Positions 25,497 through 34,547 are shown, counted from the stretch's first letter. The stretch is DNA of 64,000 bases from SZUA-35 sp964351995 (GCA_964351995.1 CAYGQE010000028.1:4973-68972), one strand, 5' to 3'. Translations and numbers: made by a program. The notes: generated by a model not told the origin, from the sequence alone.

Positions 25497-25744
25497 GAGA
25501 TGTCTCCGGCGAGGTAGGCCCGGAACACCGGGCGAAGTGGCATGGCGTGGATGATGAGTTCGATGTCGTCGAGTTCGAGGTAGAGAATTTCAAGAAGGTT
25601 GGCTGCGGGATCGGGACCGATGCAGAGACTCTTTGGTGGTTCTGTGTTGGCGTCGATGGTGAAGTGGTCGATGGCGTTGTTCCAGGCGTGGCGGATCTGC
25701 GCGTCGGTCAAGCCGTGTTTGTTGGCTGTCGGATGGATCCTCAC
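25493..25744 (-). CDS. Small toxin-like protein of a type II pair
   Basis: 83 aa. It contains LCIGPDPAANLLEILYLELD and ELIIHAMPLRPVF. This pattern recurs in small actinobacterial proteins encoded just before a ribbon-helix-helix gene and is presumed toxic. The toxin-first gene order recalls brnTA/higBA. The catalytic mechanism is unknown and family assignment is tentative. Confidence 0.6.
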   Translation of the reverse strand: MRIHPTANKHGLTDAQIRHAWNNAIDHFTIDANTEPPKSLCIGPDPAANLLEILYLELDDIELIIHAMPLRPVFRAYLAGDIS

Positions 25745-26187
25745 TCGCTAAACGTAATACGGATAAGTGCGATTGTCATGCGGCTTTCCTCGATGCCGGC
25801 TCGGGCGCGGAGGGAATTGCTGTAGGCCGCCTTTTCTCTAGCGACCCTTTGGATAGCGGGCCGTTTCCCTTTCGGCTTGTCTGTCAACTGGAAAGGAATT
25901 CGAAGAGTCGAGCCCTCACGTAGGTGACTGCTTGGGCGATCCCACCGAACTTGGATTCTCGAGGATGTCCGCCAAGTTTCGAGTGTGAAACTTGGAATTG
26001 GACGCCCGTAGTCCAAGTCTTGGGGTCTCGGGAAGGACCCTCGCATTACGACCGACTTTGCCACCTGAGCTGCTACCGCTGATCGTCGCGGAATCGAACT
26101 GTCGTCAGTGGCCGAGACTCGATCGGTATCTCGGTTCGGGAAAGCTGGCAGTGCAAGCCTCTGCCGCAAGTCATCTCTCAGGCGAAG
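25745..26187. other. Gene-free gap with nested hairpins
   Basis: No coding frame here is convincing. The notable content is a perfect hairpin (CCAAGTTTC at 25972-25980 and GAAACTTGG at 25987-25995, loop 6) next to another inverted repeat (TTGGAC/GTCCAA around 26000-26020) and an alternative AACTTGG partner at about 25948. The cluster could be a regulatory RNA, an operator set or an element end. Confidence 0.45.
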
Positions 26188-26235
26188 TGGAGCGGGTACG
26201 GGGAATCGAACCCCGATATTCCGCTTGGGAAGCTG
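26188..26235. repeat. tRNA-Gly 3'-half direct repeat (att1, left end of element A)
   Basis: 48 bp, identical at 46 of 48 positions to the 3' half of tRNA-Gly at 47509-47556 and in the same orientation. It runs from the CCA end to the anticodon stem. One mismatch would disrupt the anticodon stem, so this is a decayed copy. Element-end sequence shared with att2 follows to the right. Confidence 0.85.
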
Positions 26236-26298
26236 CCGGGCGGGTTGGCTGCTGCGACGCCCTGGCCAGGGTTTTCCCTGGTGAGGGTGTGTCGCGGT

Positions 26299-28089
26299 CT
26301 AATCCAGCTGCTCGGTAGGGGCAGGCGTCACCCGGTCCTCTGAGATCACACACAGCTTCCATTTGTTGTGCCGGCTGCGGCGCTTCTTGCTGGTCGGCTC
26401 GACTTCGCCAGCTTCCTCCATGCGGCGGAGCCATCGAAGCACGCCTTCCTTGGTGATGCTCAGTTCTTCGGCGAGTAGCTGGGCGGTCTGGGGGCCGGGT
26501 TCGAGGATCGCCCGAATCGCTGGTCGGCGATCTTGTCGGGAACGCTGCGGTGGTTTCTCGACCAAGTCCAGGCGCTGCTGGGGCTCGGATTCGTCGGCGC
26601 CAGCGAGGACCCACACAGCCCAGCGTCGGTCGCTCGTCTTGTCCAAGAGGCCCTCGGCTGCCAGCCCGGTGAGCTCACGCGTGGCTGTGAGCGAGTCCGT
26701 TCCGGTGACCGAGCGGTACTGCTGGTTCGTGATTCGTTGGTTGCGATGCAAGAAGGCGAGGGCCAGACGCTGCCGGTCGTTGAACGAGGCGGTGTCGATG
26801 GTCGAGAGCCATGCGACGGCGTCATCGTCCAGTAGGCCGTGATTGCGGACGACCATTCGGAACTCGCGGACGTTGTCGATGACCTGTGGCGGCTCCATCC
26901 CTGCGTTGCGTAGAGCTGCAGCAGTTGCGAGAAGGCCGGAGCCTCGGTTCTCGCAGACGGTACGGCTTGTTGATTCGATCTCGACGTCCTCGAGAAGCTT
27001 TGCAAGTCGAGCGTTGCGGGATGAGGACACGGGCTCGGCCAGGAGATCCTCGCGGGAAACCGGACCATGCAGGCCCCCTGGGCTTGATACCTCGAGCCGG
27101 TCTGGATAGAGCGAGACGCGAACCTGGGTGCCGTGGGCCAGCGGGTGGTAGTCGCGGTGCATCAGGGCGTTGGCGACGAGTTCTCGGATCGCCTCTTCTG
27201 GGTACTCCCACCGATCTTCCCGACCGAGCCCAACCACAATCGATCGGCGTTTCATGTTGCGGCGCAGCGCCGCAAGGGTCTCAGCCACCATGAGAGGGAT
27301 GGGGCCATCGATTGACTGGTTGTCCAGAAATCTGGTGCCGTCCTGAAGCGGTTCACCAGAAATCGTGGCGAGAGCCACGAAGGTCACATCGAGTTGCGGT
27401 GCGAACTGCTGAGGGAATCGACCGAGCGCGAGCAGGCCAGCCAGCGTCACGTAGCGAACGCCGTCCCGGCTGGTCGTGACACCCATCATGTCGAGAATCT
27501 CGTCGTCGGAGGCCTCGGAGAACACCTTCCCCCGAGTTGAACGCAGTCGCCGGATGAGAGCGCTCGTGAGCACTGCATCCAGATCGTCGAGAGTCGCTTC
27601 TTCGACCAGGGCTCCGTCATCGTTGGGCTGGCCTCGCGAGGACCGGAGAACGTGAACCTCGTAGGTCGAAAGCGCCCGGTCGCCATCGAAAGTTCTGACA
27701 AAGGATCCCCGCTCGATGCCGCGGGACTTCACGAAGCACGGCTTCTGGGTTGGCGGAAGCTCCTCGACAATGGCAGCGACGACCAAGCGGCCCTCGATCT
27801 GGATTATCTCGATCTCGGGTCGGATGGGTGGTTCGAGTTGATCGGCGCATGCTGAGGCGAGGTCTGAGGCGAGCTTGCCGGAATCCACCTCGAGCACAGA
27901 GAAGTTGGTGTCCTCGTCAAGGCCCAGAACGATCAAGCCGCCGTCGGTGTTCGAGAACGCTGAGACAGTTTCGACGATCGTCTTCGACAGACCTCCAACA
28001 GCGGCCTTGACCTCGACTGTGGTGAGGTCGGTCCTCGCGGCGCGCAACTTGGGAAGCACGTCGTGGACAAGCGTGTCGAGATCAGGCAA
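26299..28089 (-). CDS. Schlafen AlbA_2 / HATPase_c_4 protein (putative RecG-like regulator)
   Basis: 596 aa. The N-terminal AlbA_2 domain (VEVKAAVGGLSKTIVETVSA, FSNTDGGLIVLGLDE) runs to about residue 130. A central region follows, then a GHKL-type ATP-binding C-terminal domain with EEAIRELVANALMHRDY and ENRGSGLL (about residues 300-390). Two winged-helix-like segments lie at the end (about 440-480 and 530-575). Such proteins are often listed as ATP-dependent transcriptional regulators and are frequent in islands, with possible defence links. The start is TTG at 28089 behind GAGGAG. It is the sole cargo of element A. Confidence 0.85.
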   Translation of the reverse strand: MPDLDTLVHDVLPKLRAARTDLTTVEVKAAVGGLSKTIVETVSAFSNTDGGLIVLGLDEDTNFSVLEVDSGKLASDLASACADQLEPPIRPEIEIIQIEGRLVVAAIVEELPPTQKPCFVKSRGIERGSFVRTFDGDRALSTYEVHVLRSSRGQPNDDGALVEEATLDDLDAVLTSALIRRLRSTRGKVFSEASDDEILDMMGVTTSRDGVRYVTLAGLLALGRFPQQFAPQLDVTFVALATISGEPLQDGTRFLDNQSIDGPIPLMVAETLAALRRNMKRRSIVVGLGREDRWEYPEEAIRELVANALMHRDYHPLAHGTQVRVSLYPDRLEVSSPGGLHGPVSREDLLAEPVSSSRNARLAKLLEDVEIESTSRTVCENRGSGLLATAAALRNAGMEPPQVIDNVREFRMVVRNHGLLDDDAVAWLSTIDTASFNDRQRLALAFLHRNQRITNQQYRSVTGTDSLTATRELTGLAAEGLLDKTSDRRWAVWVLAGADESEPQQRLDLVEKPPQRSRQDRRPAIRAILEPGPQTAQLLAEELSITKEGVLRWLRRMEEAGEVEPTSKKRRSRHNKWKLCVISEDRVTPAPTEQLD

Positions 28090-28093
28090 GTGA

Positions 28094-28392
28094 ACTCCTC
28101 ATACAACTTGTTGGATCCTACCGCTTAGGTTGTGTGTGGAGTTGTTAGTTGCTGGTTAGTTGACGGCTACCGTCGATCGCGTGGGCCCGCCTATGGTCAA
28201 AGATGCACCCCAGGCTTCCATCGCAAGAGCAGGCAAGTTGGCCGTTTCCCACTCTCACCTGTCGACACCGCTCACCGGTCTATCACCGAGGGCTCTAGAG
28301 GCTCCGCTCTTTGCAACAGCCGTGCAATTCGCAAAGTTCTCAGCGCAGACGCTGATAATCGGACCCTGCGAGAAGCCGTCTACCAGGGAAAA
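28094..28392. other. Gene-free right end of element A
   Basis: About 300 bp between the AlbA_2 gene start and att2. It must hold that gene's promoter and the right end of element A. No coding frame was supported. The last eight bases before att2 match those before att0. Confidence 0.4.
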
Positions 28393-28440
28393 TGGAGCGG
28401 GTACGGGGAATCGAACCCCGGTATTCAGCTTGGGAAGCTG
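28393..28440. repeat. tRNA-Gly 3'-half direct repeat (att2, left end of element B)
   Basis: 48 of 48 bases are identical to 47509-47556 within the tRNA-Gly gene, same orientation. This is the duplicated attachment core expected at the end of the element distal to the intact tRNA. Confidence 0.92.
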
Positions 28441-28547
28441 CCGGGCGAGTTGGCCAGCGAAGGCTCTGGCCAGGGTTTTCCCTGGTCAGGGTGTGTGTCG
28501 TGTGTCGACATCAAGCCCCGCTAATGACCCCTCGAAACCCCTGTTTT

Positions 28548-28575
28548 CCGTTCTTCTAGGCACGCTCTAGGCACA
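28548..28575. repeat. Arm-type repeat, copy 2
   Basis: It contains TTCTTCTAGGCACGCTCTAG followed by GCAC, so CTAGGCAC occurs twice with 3 bp between (11-bp period). It lies 108 bp inside the left end of element B and matches copy 3 next to the integrase gene. It is the expected integrase arm-binding site. Confidence 0.7.
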
Positions 28576-28694
28576 AAGCCTTCGTGTAGAGGGGCGAACG
28601 CTCAGGGGGAATCTGTAACGGCGGCGACACTTGCTTGTCTGGTTACGTAACACCGACCAGCAGGCGGCTGACGACCAGCGAAGGAAGCAGTTTC
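28576..28694. promoter_or_regulatory. Leader region of the element B metabolic operon
   Basis: This short segment between the arm repeat and the first cargo gene should carry the promoter for the plus-strand series starting at 28695. GGAAG sits ahead of the ATG. No clear -10/-35 was singled out. Confidence 0.35.
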
Positions 28695-29672
28695 ATGAAG
28701 TCGAGCGATCCGATCAACGAAGCCAACGACGTCATGCCGGATGGGTTTGTGGCCAGAGTGCTCGAGCCGTCTCCCCCTGCAGTGGTCGACGAGTGGTTTG
28801 CCGACGATCCCGTGAACGCGAGCGTTGGCGAGGGGGTCTGCGTGTCGCCAATTCCCGGTGCCGGTCGGTCGTGGTCAGACCTCGTAGGCGAGTATCCGGG
28901 TCTGGCCGACTTTGCTCGTGAACGTTGGCTCGGGCCGTACAAGACCATTCAGGCGACGCCCCCCGGGTATCAAGAAACGCTGGTCGCGCTTCATCGGTTG
29001 GCGATGGCCGCGATCGGACCGGCCCGACACCAAGCGAATGGCAAGTTCGGTCTGCGTTGGGTGCGTGGCGGGTTTGGCACGCCGTTCTTTGGAGACGAGG
29101 TTCAGATTCGGGTGATTGGCGACGAGTTGGTGATCCAACGCGCGGGTGAGGTCACTTCGACCAAGATCACGTCGATCGCCGCCGCAGCTGAAACGTTCGG
29201 TTCCTCGGTTGATGTCTCGACGGCGACCGAAGGAGATTCACCTCCAATCGGCTCGATCGATGAGGCCTTGAACGTCGACCCGGCCCACGCCGCGTTCATC
29301 AGCGAATGGTGGGGCCTGGGGACCGCAGCACTCGAAGCTGTGCGCAGTGACCCCTCCACGGTCAACCCTGGGCGGGTGCAGCTGTGGCCGGGCCACTTCG
29401 ATGTCGGGGTCGAGTTCGGCGCTGAAGACGCCCGGGCGTCGTTCGGCGCCAGCCCCGGAGATCACAACGCCTCTGAGCCCTACCTCTATGTGTCGGCGTG
29501 GTGGTCAGACCGGCTCGACCTCGAGACTGCGGACTATTGGAACGCGACCGCCTTTGTGGGTGCCACGTTGTCAGCGTCAGAACTCGTTGGTGTCGCTGAC
29601 CCGGTGAGCGCAGCCAGGGCGTTCTACACCGAGGGTCGTGATCGACTCGCAGCTGCGATCAAGGCATCGTGA
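28695..29672 (+). CDS. Conserved-looking protein of unknown function, first gene of cargo operon
   Basis: 325 aa, soluble. No family is recognised. It has a tryptophan- and glycine-rich middle (FGLRWVRGGFGTPFFGDEVQ) and a C-terminal part with YLYVSAWWSDRLD. There are no membrane segments or signal peptide. The start at 28695 follows a GGAAG ribosome site. An earlier in-frame codon (28635) lacks one. The last codon overlaps the start of the Rieske-TPP gene, so the two are coupled and may act together. Confidence 0.7.
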   Translation: MKSSDPINEANDVMPDGFVARVLEPSPPAVVDEWFADDPVNASVGEGVCVSPIPGAGRSWSDLVGEYPGLADFARERWLGPYKTIQATPPGYQETLVALHRLAMAAIGPARHQANGKFGLRWVRGGFGTPFFGDEVQIRVIGDELVIQRAGEVTSTKITSIAAAAETFGSSVDVSTATEGDSPPIGSIDEALNVDPAHAAFISEWWGLGTAALEAVRSDPSTVNPGRVQLWPGHFDVGVEFGAEDARASFGASPGDHNASEPYLYVSAWWSDRLDLETADYWNATAFVGATLSASELVGVADPVSAARAFYTEGRDRLAAAIKAS

Positions 29673-31636
29673 TGGCAGCCGACGACGACGCTGCTCCGGC
29701 CCCCACCGAGTGGCATCGCGTTGCAGATCTCGACGAAGTGCCCGAGGGTCGCGTCAAAACCGTGACAGTGGGACACACCTCCCTGTGCCTCAGCCACTTC
29801 GAAGGTGACTACGGAGCACTTGCCAATGCATGTCCGCACCAGGGCGGACCTCTCGGTGAGGGCTCGATCGAGAATGGATGGCTGCGTTGCCCTTGGCACG
29901 GCTACGACTACCACCCGATCACGGGCCAACCCCCTTCGGGGTTCTCTGATGCCCCGGCGTGCTTCGCTGCAGAAGAGCGCAGCGACGGGGTGTACGTCGA
30001 GGTGCCGGTGGAGATCTCACGAGGTCGAACCGTTTCCGACGTACTCGTCGAAACGATGACCAACTGGGGCGTACGCGCGGTGTTCGGCATGGTCGGCCAT
30101 TCGAATCTCGGCTTCGCCGATGCCCTCCGCCATGCCGAAGAACGCAACGAACTTCGGTTCTTCGGGATTCGTCACGAAGGAGCGGCAGCGTTTGCTGCGG
30201 GGGCGTACGGCAAGTTGACGGGTGAGCTTGCGGCATGTTTCGGCATCGCCGGCCCTGGCTCGACCAACCTCTTGACGGGGCTTTACGACGCCAAGGTCGA
30301 CCGAGCACCCGTGTTAGCCATCTCAGGTCAGGTGCCATCGGCCAGCCTCGGCCGAGGCGCCTTTCAGGATCTTGATCTCTCCGCTGCGTTCGCTGATGTT
30401 GCGGGCTACTCACAGACGGTCCTGCCGGGCTCAGATCACGCAGAGCTGATGACGTTGGCATGCAAGCATGCGTTGCTCGACCGATCTGTTGGTCATCTGA
30501 TTTTGCCGGACGAGGTGCAAGTCGCGCCCAGTGATGCCGAGGCCGGCGGTCCGCAGGGGCGGGTCGGAGTGTCCGCGAGTCCGCCCGACCCCGCCGTGGG
30601 TGCCGAGGCGGTACGGATGATCGCTTCGGCGGAACGGCCGCTGATCCTGGTTGGCAACGGGGCTCGCCACAAGATGGAGTCGATCGTCGAGTTGGCCGAG
30701 CGGCTGGGCGCTCCGGTAGCGACCACGTTCAAGGCCAAGGGGCTCATCTCAGATCACCACCCCCTTGGTTGTGGCGTGCTCGGCCGATCAGGCACACCGA
30801 TTGCGTCGTGGTTCATGAACGAGAGCGACCTGATTCTCACGTTCGGAGTGTCGTTTTCGAATCACACCGGTGTCAGCGACTACAAGCCAATCATTCAGGT
30901 TGACTTCGATCCGCAAGCGCTTGGCCGATTCCACCCGGTCGAGCTTCCCGTTCTCGGTGAGGTCGAAGCCACCTGCAAGACATTGCTCGCTGATTTGGCC
31001 AGCATTGAAGTGGCAAGCACGGATCGAACTGAGGAAGTCGCCGCTCGTTGGGACTTGTGGCGCCAGGAAAAGGCAAGCAGAGCGAGCGACGATCTCGGGA
31101 AGGGCATCAGTGCAGCGGCCTTGTTCGACGCGCTTGGCGATGCCGTTCCGGACAACGCAGTGATCGCCGTGGATGTCGGCAACAACGCCTACTCGTTCGG
31201 TCGCTACTTCGAGTGCTCTCGCCAAGACGTGCTGATGAGTGGCTATTTGGGCAGCATCGGCTTTGCTCTCCCAGCGGCGATGGGAGCGTGGGCGGCGGTC
31301 GGTGATTCGCGCACGGTCGTTTCGGTGTCTGGCGACGGTGGCTTCGGTCAATACGCAATGGAGCTGACGACAGCGGTCAAGTACCAGATGAACCTCACCC
31401 ATGTCGTGATCAACAACGCCGAGCTGGGCAAGATCTCCAAGGAGCAGCGGGCTGGATTGTTCGATGTGTGGCAGACGAGTTTGCACAACCCGAACTTTGC
31501 CGAGTTCGCCACGAACTGCGGAGCACTCGGTATCCGGGTCGACACCGCAGATCAGCTGCACGACGCCATTTCTGCGGCGTTGGCTCACCGCGGACCAGCC
31601 CTGGTCGAGGTGATGAGCGATGTCGATCTGCTCTGA
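29669..31636 (+). CDS. Rieske domain fused to a thiamine-diphosphate enzyme (acetolactate-synthase type)
   Basis: 655 aa. Residues 15-110 form a Rieske ferredoxin domain with ligands C55, H57, C74 and H77 (CPHQGG and CPWHGYDY). Residues about 120-650 form a full POX/ALS-family enzyme: N-terminal PYR domain with the catalytic Glu in GIRHEGAAAFAAGAYG, central domain, and C-terminal PP domain with SGDGGFGQYAMELTTA and NNAELG binding Mg-ThDP. It would decarboxylate or ligate a 2-oxoacid with electron exchange to the Rieske centre. The substrate is unknown. The start is GTG 29669 or ATG 29672. Confidence 0.85.
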   Translation: MMAADDDAAPAPTEWHRVADLDEVPEGRVKTVTVGHTSLCLSHFEGDYGALANACPHQGGPLGEGSIENGWLRCPWHGYDYHPITGQPPSGFSDAPACFAAEERSDGVYVEVPVEISRGRTVSDVLVETMTNWGVRAVFGMVGHSNLGFADALRHAEERNELRFFGIRHEGAAAFAAGAYGKLTGELAACFGIAGPGSTNLLTGLYDAKVDRAPVLAISGQVPSASLGRGAFQDLDLSAAFADVAGYSQTVLPGSDHAELMTLACKHALLDRSVGHLILPDEVQVAPSDAEAGGPQGRVGVSASPPDPAVGAEAVRMIASAERPLILVGNGARHKMESIVELAERLGAPVATTFKAKGLISDHHPLGCGVLGRSGTPIASWFMNESDLILTFGVSFSNHTGVSDYKPIIQVDFDPQALGRFHPVELPVLGEVEATCKTLLADLASIEVASTDRTEEVAARWDLWRQEKASRASDDLGKGISAAALFDALGDAVPDNAVIAVDVGNNAYSFGRYFECSRQDVLMSGYLGSIGFALPAAMGAWAAVGDSRTVVSVSGDGGFGQYAMELTTAVKYQMNLTHVVINNAELGKISKEQRAGLFDVWQTSLHNPNFAEFATNCGALGIRVDTADQLHDAISAALAHRGPALVEVMSDVDLL

Positions 31637-31645
31637 TCACACCTC

Positions 31646-32911
31646 ATGACCCTCGGTGCGCTTGTTGTCATCGGCGTCTTCATCGTGGTGCTCGCACTGG
31701 TTGGCGATCAGCTCGAGCGGTTGCCGATCACGCCCCCCATGTTGGCGGTCGCTGTTGGGCTGATGATCTCTGCAGTCGGAAGTCCTCAAGTCTCGATCAC
31801 GCTCGGCAGCGAAGAAGTCCTGTTGATTGCCGAAGTCACGTTGATCGTGTTGCTCTTTTCCGACGCATCACGCATCAGCTGGGCGTCGCTGCGTGACACC
31901 GGCTCGCTGCCAGCACGCCTGCTGCTTGTCGGGTTGCCGCTCACCGCAGGTCTTGGAATTCTCGCTGTGGGCTCGATCAGCTCTGGCTTCACCTGGGCGC
32001 AGGCTGCGCTCGTGGCCGCCATTCTCACACCGACGGATGCGGCTCTCGGACAGGCCGTGGTCATGAGTCCGAGGGTCCCCGCTCGTATTCGCCACGCTCT
32101 GGAGGTCGAGTCGGGACTGAACGATGGTCTGATCGTCCCCGTAATCGGGATCATGGTTGCCCTCGTCGTCGGCTCGGGCATCGAGTCGAACAGCGGGGTA
32201 CTCGTGGGAGCAATGGGTGACATCGGGCTTGGCGTGCTGCTCGGCGGACTCGGCGGGTACGTCTTCGGACGCATTGGTCGCTCGTCGATGCAGGTCGATG
32301 CAGCCCGTCTCCGCTTGGCAACGTTGGCTGCTTTGGCTGCGACGGTCGGTTTGGCCATCGCGGTCGGAGGGAACGGGTTCATCGCTGCGTTCGTGGCCGG
32401 TCTGGCGCTTCGCTCGGCCGCCGGCGAGTTGTGCGATCGGTGGCTCTCGTTTTCTGAGAACGTCGGTCAGCTCGGCGCGATCGTGGCGTTCGTGATGTTC
32501 GGAGCGACGATGGTCGGCCCGGCACTTGATGTCTTGGACTGGCAGATGCTCCTGACCGCGTTCGTACTATTGACGGTCGCCCGGATGATTCCGGTGGCGG
32601 CTGCCCTGACCGGAAGTGGTGTGCGGCGCCCGACCGTTGCCTTCATTGGTTGGTTCGGGCCGCGAGGCCTTGCATCGATGTTGTTCGCCCTGGCGCTCAG
32701 CCATGAAGACCTGATGGTCAGAGATACGACAGTGATCGCAACGGTCACGATCACTGTTCTGGCTTCGGTCATCCTGCACGGCATGACCGCAGCACCGCTC
32801 GCTCGTCTGTACGGCAACTGGCTCGATGGTCACCCGAAGAGGGGCGACCTTCGCGAGCACTTCGACGTCAGGCCCCAGCGCGCTCGCCCGAGCATCGCCG
32901 CCGACTCCTGA
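31646..32911 (+). CDS. Cation:proton antiporter, CPA1 (NhaP-like)
   Basis: 421 aa with about 12 hydrophobic segments. CPA1 features include ILTPTDAALGQAVV (the T/N-D ion site is LTPTDA), EVESGLNDGLIVP (conserved ND motif) and WFGPRGLASMLFAL near the C-terminus. It exchanges Na+ or K+ for H+. It is sandwiched between the Rieske-TPP and Rieske-flavoprotein genes with 9- and 25-bp gaps, so it is probably part of the same operon and may supply ion balance for it. Confidence 0.88.
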   Translation: MTLGALVVIGVFIVVLALVGDQLERLPITPPMLAVAVGLMISAVGSPQVSITLGSEEVLLIAEVTLIVLLFSDASRISWASLRDTGSLPARLLLVGLPLTAGLGILAVGSISSGFTWAQAALVAAILTPTDAALGQAVVMSPRVPARIRHALEVESGLNDGLIVPVIGIMVALVVGSGIESNSGVLVGAMGDIGLGVLLGGLGGYVFGRIGRSSMQVDAARLRLATLAALAATVGLAIAVGGNGFIAAFVAGLALRSAAGELCDRWLSFSENVGQLGAIVAFVMFGATMVGPALDVLDWQMLLTAFVLLTVARMIPVAAALTGSGVRRPTVAFIGWFGPRGLASMLFALALSHEDLMVRDTTVIATVTITVLASVILHGMTAAPLARLYGNWLDGHPKRGDLREHFDVRPQRARPSIAADS

Positions 32912-32936
32912 TCTTCACCACCTGAAAGGCACCAAC

Positions 32937-34547
32937 ATGCAGCCAATTTCGATTGCCACCTGGAGCGAGCTTCCGAACCGAGAGCCGCAGGGTGCGCTTG
33001 TCGGCAATGTCGATCTTGTGATCGTGCGCTACGAAGACAACCACTCGGTTCTGTTCGGGCGCTGTCTTCACCGTGGCGCTCTCATGGCCGACGGCAGCCT
33101 CAGCGGCGACGATCTCATCTGTGGGCTGCACGGTTGGGACTACGGCATCAAGACCGGTATCAGCGCGTACAACAACGCCGAAGTGCTGGAGAAGTTCTCG
33201 AGTTGGATCGAAGACAACCAGCTGATGGTTGACGCCGACGAGATCGGTGCATGGGAACAAAAGCACCCCCAGCCGTACAACCGCGACGCCTACCAGGGCG
33301 CCTATCAAGACGTGCACGGCGCGCCGGAAGAGCCGCATGTTGGGCTCATTCGAAACCTGGCCAAGGACGGGCTGACCAAGACCGGCCACCACGGTCCGAC
33401 CACCTCGATGGGGGTGGCTCGTGATCAGTTACCGCTGTGGGACGACATTCAGTTCGTCACCGCCCAGGTGGCGACTCGCCCGCTGCTCGATGAAGAGCCG
33501 GTCAGCTCCACGACCATCATCGGGCCCAACGCCGCACGCCCACTGGAGCTCGATCGTCCGCTGTTCGTTTCCGATATGAGCTTCGGTGCGCTGTCTGAAG
33601 AGGCCAAGGTCGCCCTGGCCCTCGGCGCAGACCAGGCGGGCACCGGTATCTGCAGCGGTGAGGGCGGCATGTTGCCAGAGGAGCAGGTGGCGAACAGTCG
33701 CTACTTCTACGAGCTGGCCTCGGGCCGTTTCGGTTGGGAGATCGAAAAGGTCGAGAAGGTCCAGGCCTTTCACTTCAAGTTTGGCCAGGGGGCGAAGACG
33801 GGCACCGGTGGTCACCTGCCTGGCAACAAGGTCCAGGGCAAAATTGCCGAGGTTCGAGGCCTCGAAGAGGGCGAGCCGGCGATCAGTCCGGCGACCTTCC
33901 CCGACCTCGTCACGATCGAGGACTACCAGACCCTTGCGGCGGAGGTCCGCGAAGCCTCCGGTGGTATCCCGATTGGGGCGAAGCTCAGCGCCCAGCACAT
34001 CGAGTCCGATCTTGACGCTGCGCTTGCGATCGGCGTCGATTACGTGATTCTCGATGGTCGTGGAGGTGGCACCGGTGCTGCGCCGGTGATCTTCCGCGAC
34101 AACATCAGCGTGCCAACGATTCCGGCGCTCGCTCGGGCTCGACGTTATCTCGACTCACTCGGTCGGGGCGACGTCACGCTCGTGATAACTGGCGGCCTTC
34201 GAACCCCGTGGGACTTTGCCAAGGCCCTTGCACTCGGCGCCGATGCGGTGGCTGTTTCCAATGCGGCGATGCAGGCCATTGGTTGCATTGGTATGCGGGC
34301 GTGTAACTCGAACAATTGCCCGGTCGGCATTGCGACCCAGCAGCTGCACCTTCGTGAGCGGTTGCCGGTGCAGGATGCCGCCGATCGACTCGAGCGCTTT
34401 TTCCGGTCAAGCACTGAGTTGATGGAAGTGCTGGCTCGGGCATGTGGTCACCGCTCGCTCGATCAATTCAGCATCGACGATCTCACCACGTTCGACCGAG
34501 AGATGCATCACCTCACCGGTGTCGCCTACGGCGGCATCCAGGCGTAG
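32937..34547 (+). CDS. Rieske-glutamate-synthase-like FMN/Fe-S fusion protein, element-borne copy
   Basis: 536 aa, same length as the copy at 5698 and differing at only about 20 residues. All Rieske (C43, H45, C62, H65), FMN and [3Fe-4S] (C450, C456, C461) positions are retained, so both copies should be active. GAAAGG precedes the ATG at 32937. Here it sits in an operon with a Rieske-TPP enzyme and an antiporter, whereas the chromosomal copy stands alone beside icd. The context suggests that it and the TPP protein serve one pathway through Rieske-mediated electron transfer. That is inference. Confidence 0.88.
   Translation: MQPISIATWSELPNREPQGALVGNVDLVIVRYEDNHSVLFGRCLHRGALMADGSLSGDDLICGLHGWDYGIKTGISAYNNAEVLEKFSSWIEDNQLMVDADEIGAWEQKHPQPYNRDAYQGAYQDVHGAPEEPHVGLIRNLAKDGLTKTGHHGPTTSMGVARDQLPLWDDIQFVTAQVATRPLLDEEPVSSTTIIGPNAARPLELDRPLFVSDMSFGALSEEAKVALALGADQAGTGICSGEGGMLPEEQVANSRYFYELASGRFGWEIEKVEKVQAFHFKFGQGAKTGTGGHLPGNKVQGKIAEVRGLEEGEPAISPATFPDLVTIEDYQTLAAEVREASGGIPIGAKLSAQHIESDLDAALAIGVDYVILDGRGGGTGAAPVIFRDNISVPTIPALARARRYLDSLGRGDVTLVITGGLRTPWDFAKALALGADAVAVSNAAMQAIGCIGMRACNSNNCPVGIATQQLHLRERLPVQDAADRLERFFRSSTELMEVLARACGHRSLDQFSIDDLTTFDREMHHLTGVAYGGIQA

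Larger units (their letters stand above)
26188..28392. mobile_element. Element A: 2.2-kb cassette between tandem tRNA-Gly att repeats
   Basis: It is bounded by att1 (26188) and att2 (28393). After each att comes a related left-end sequence: CCGGGCGRGTTGGC, then a shared stretch with the perfect hairpin CCAGGG-TTTT-CCCTGG (26266-26281 and 28470-28485), at the same distance from att. It has no integrase and carries only the AlbA_2 gene, so it may be a satellite mobilised by a related integrase or a deletion relic. Confidence 0.6.

Noticed and set aside
26040..26140. Possible tRNA-like arms (CCTGAGCTGCTACC and GGAATCGAAC) left of att1
   Set aside because: The pieces are in the wrong order and no stem set could be completed.
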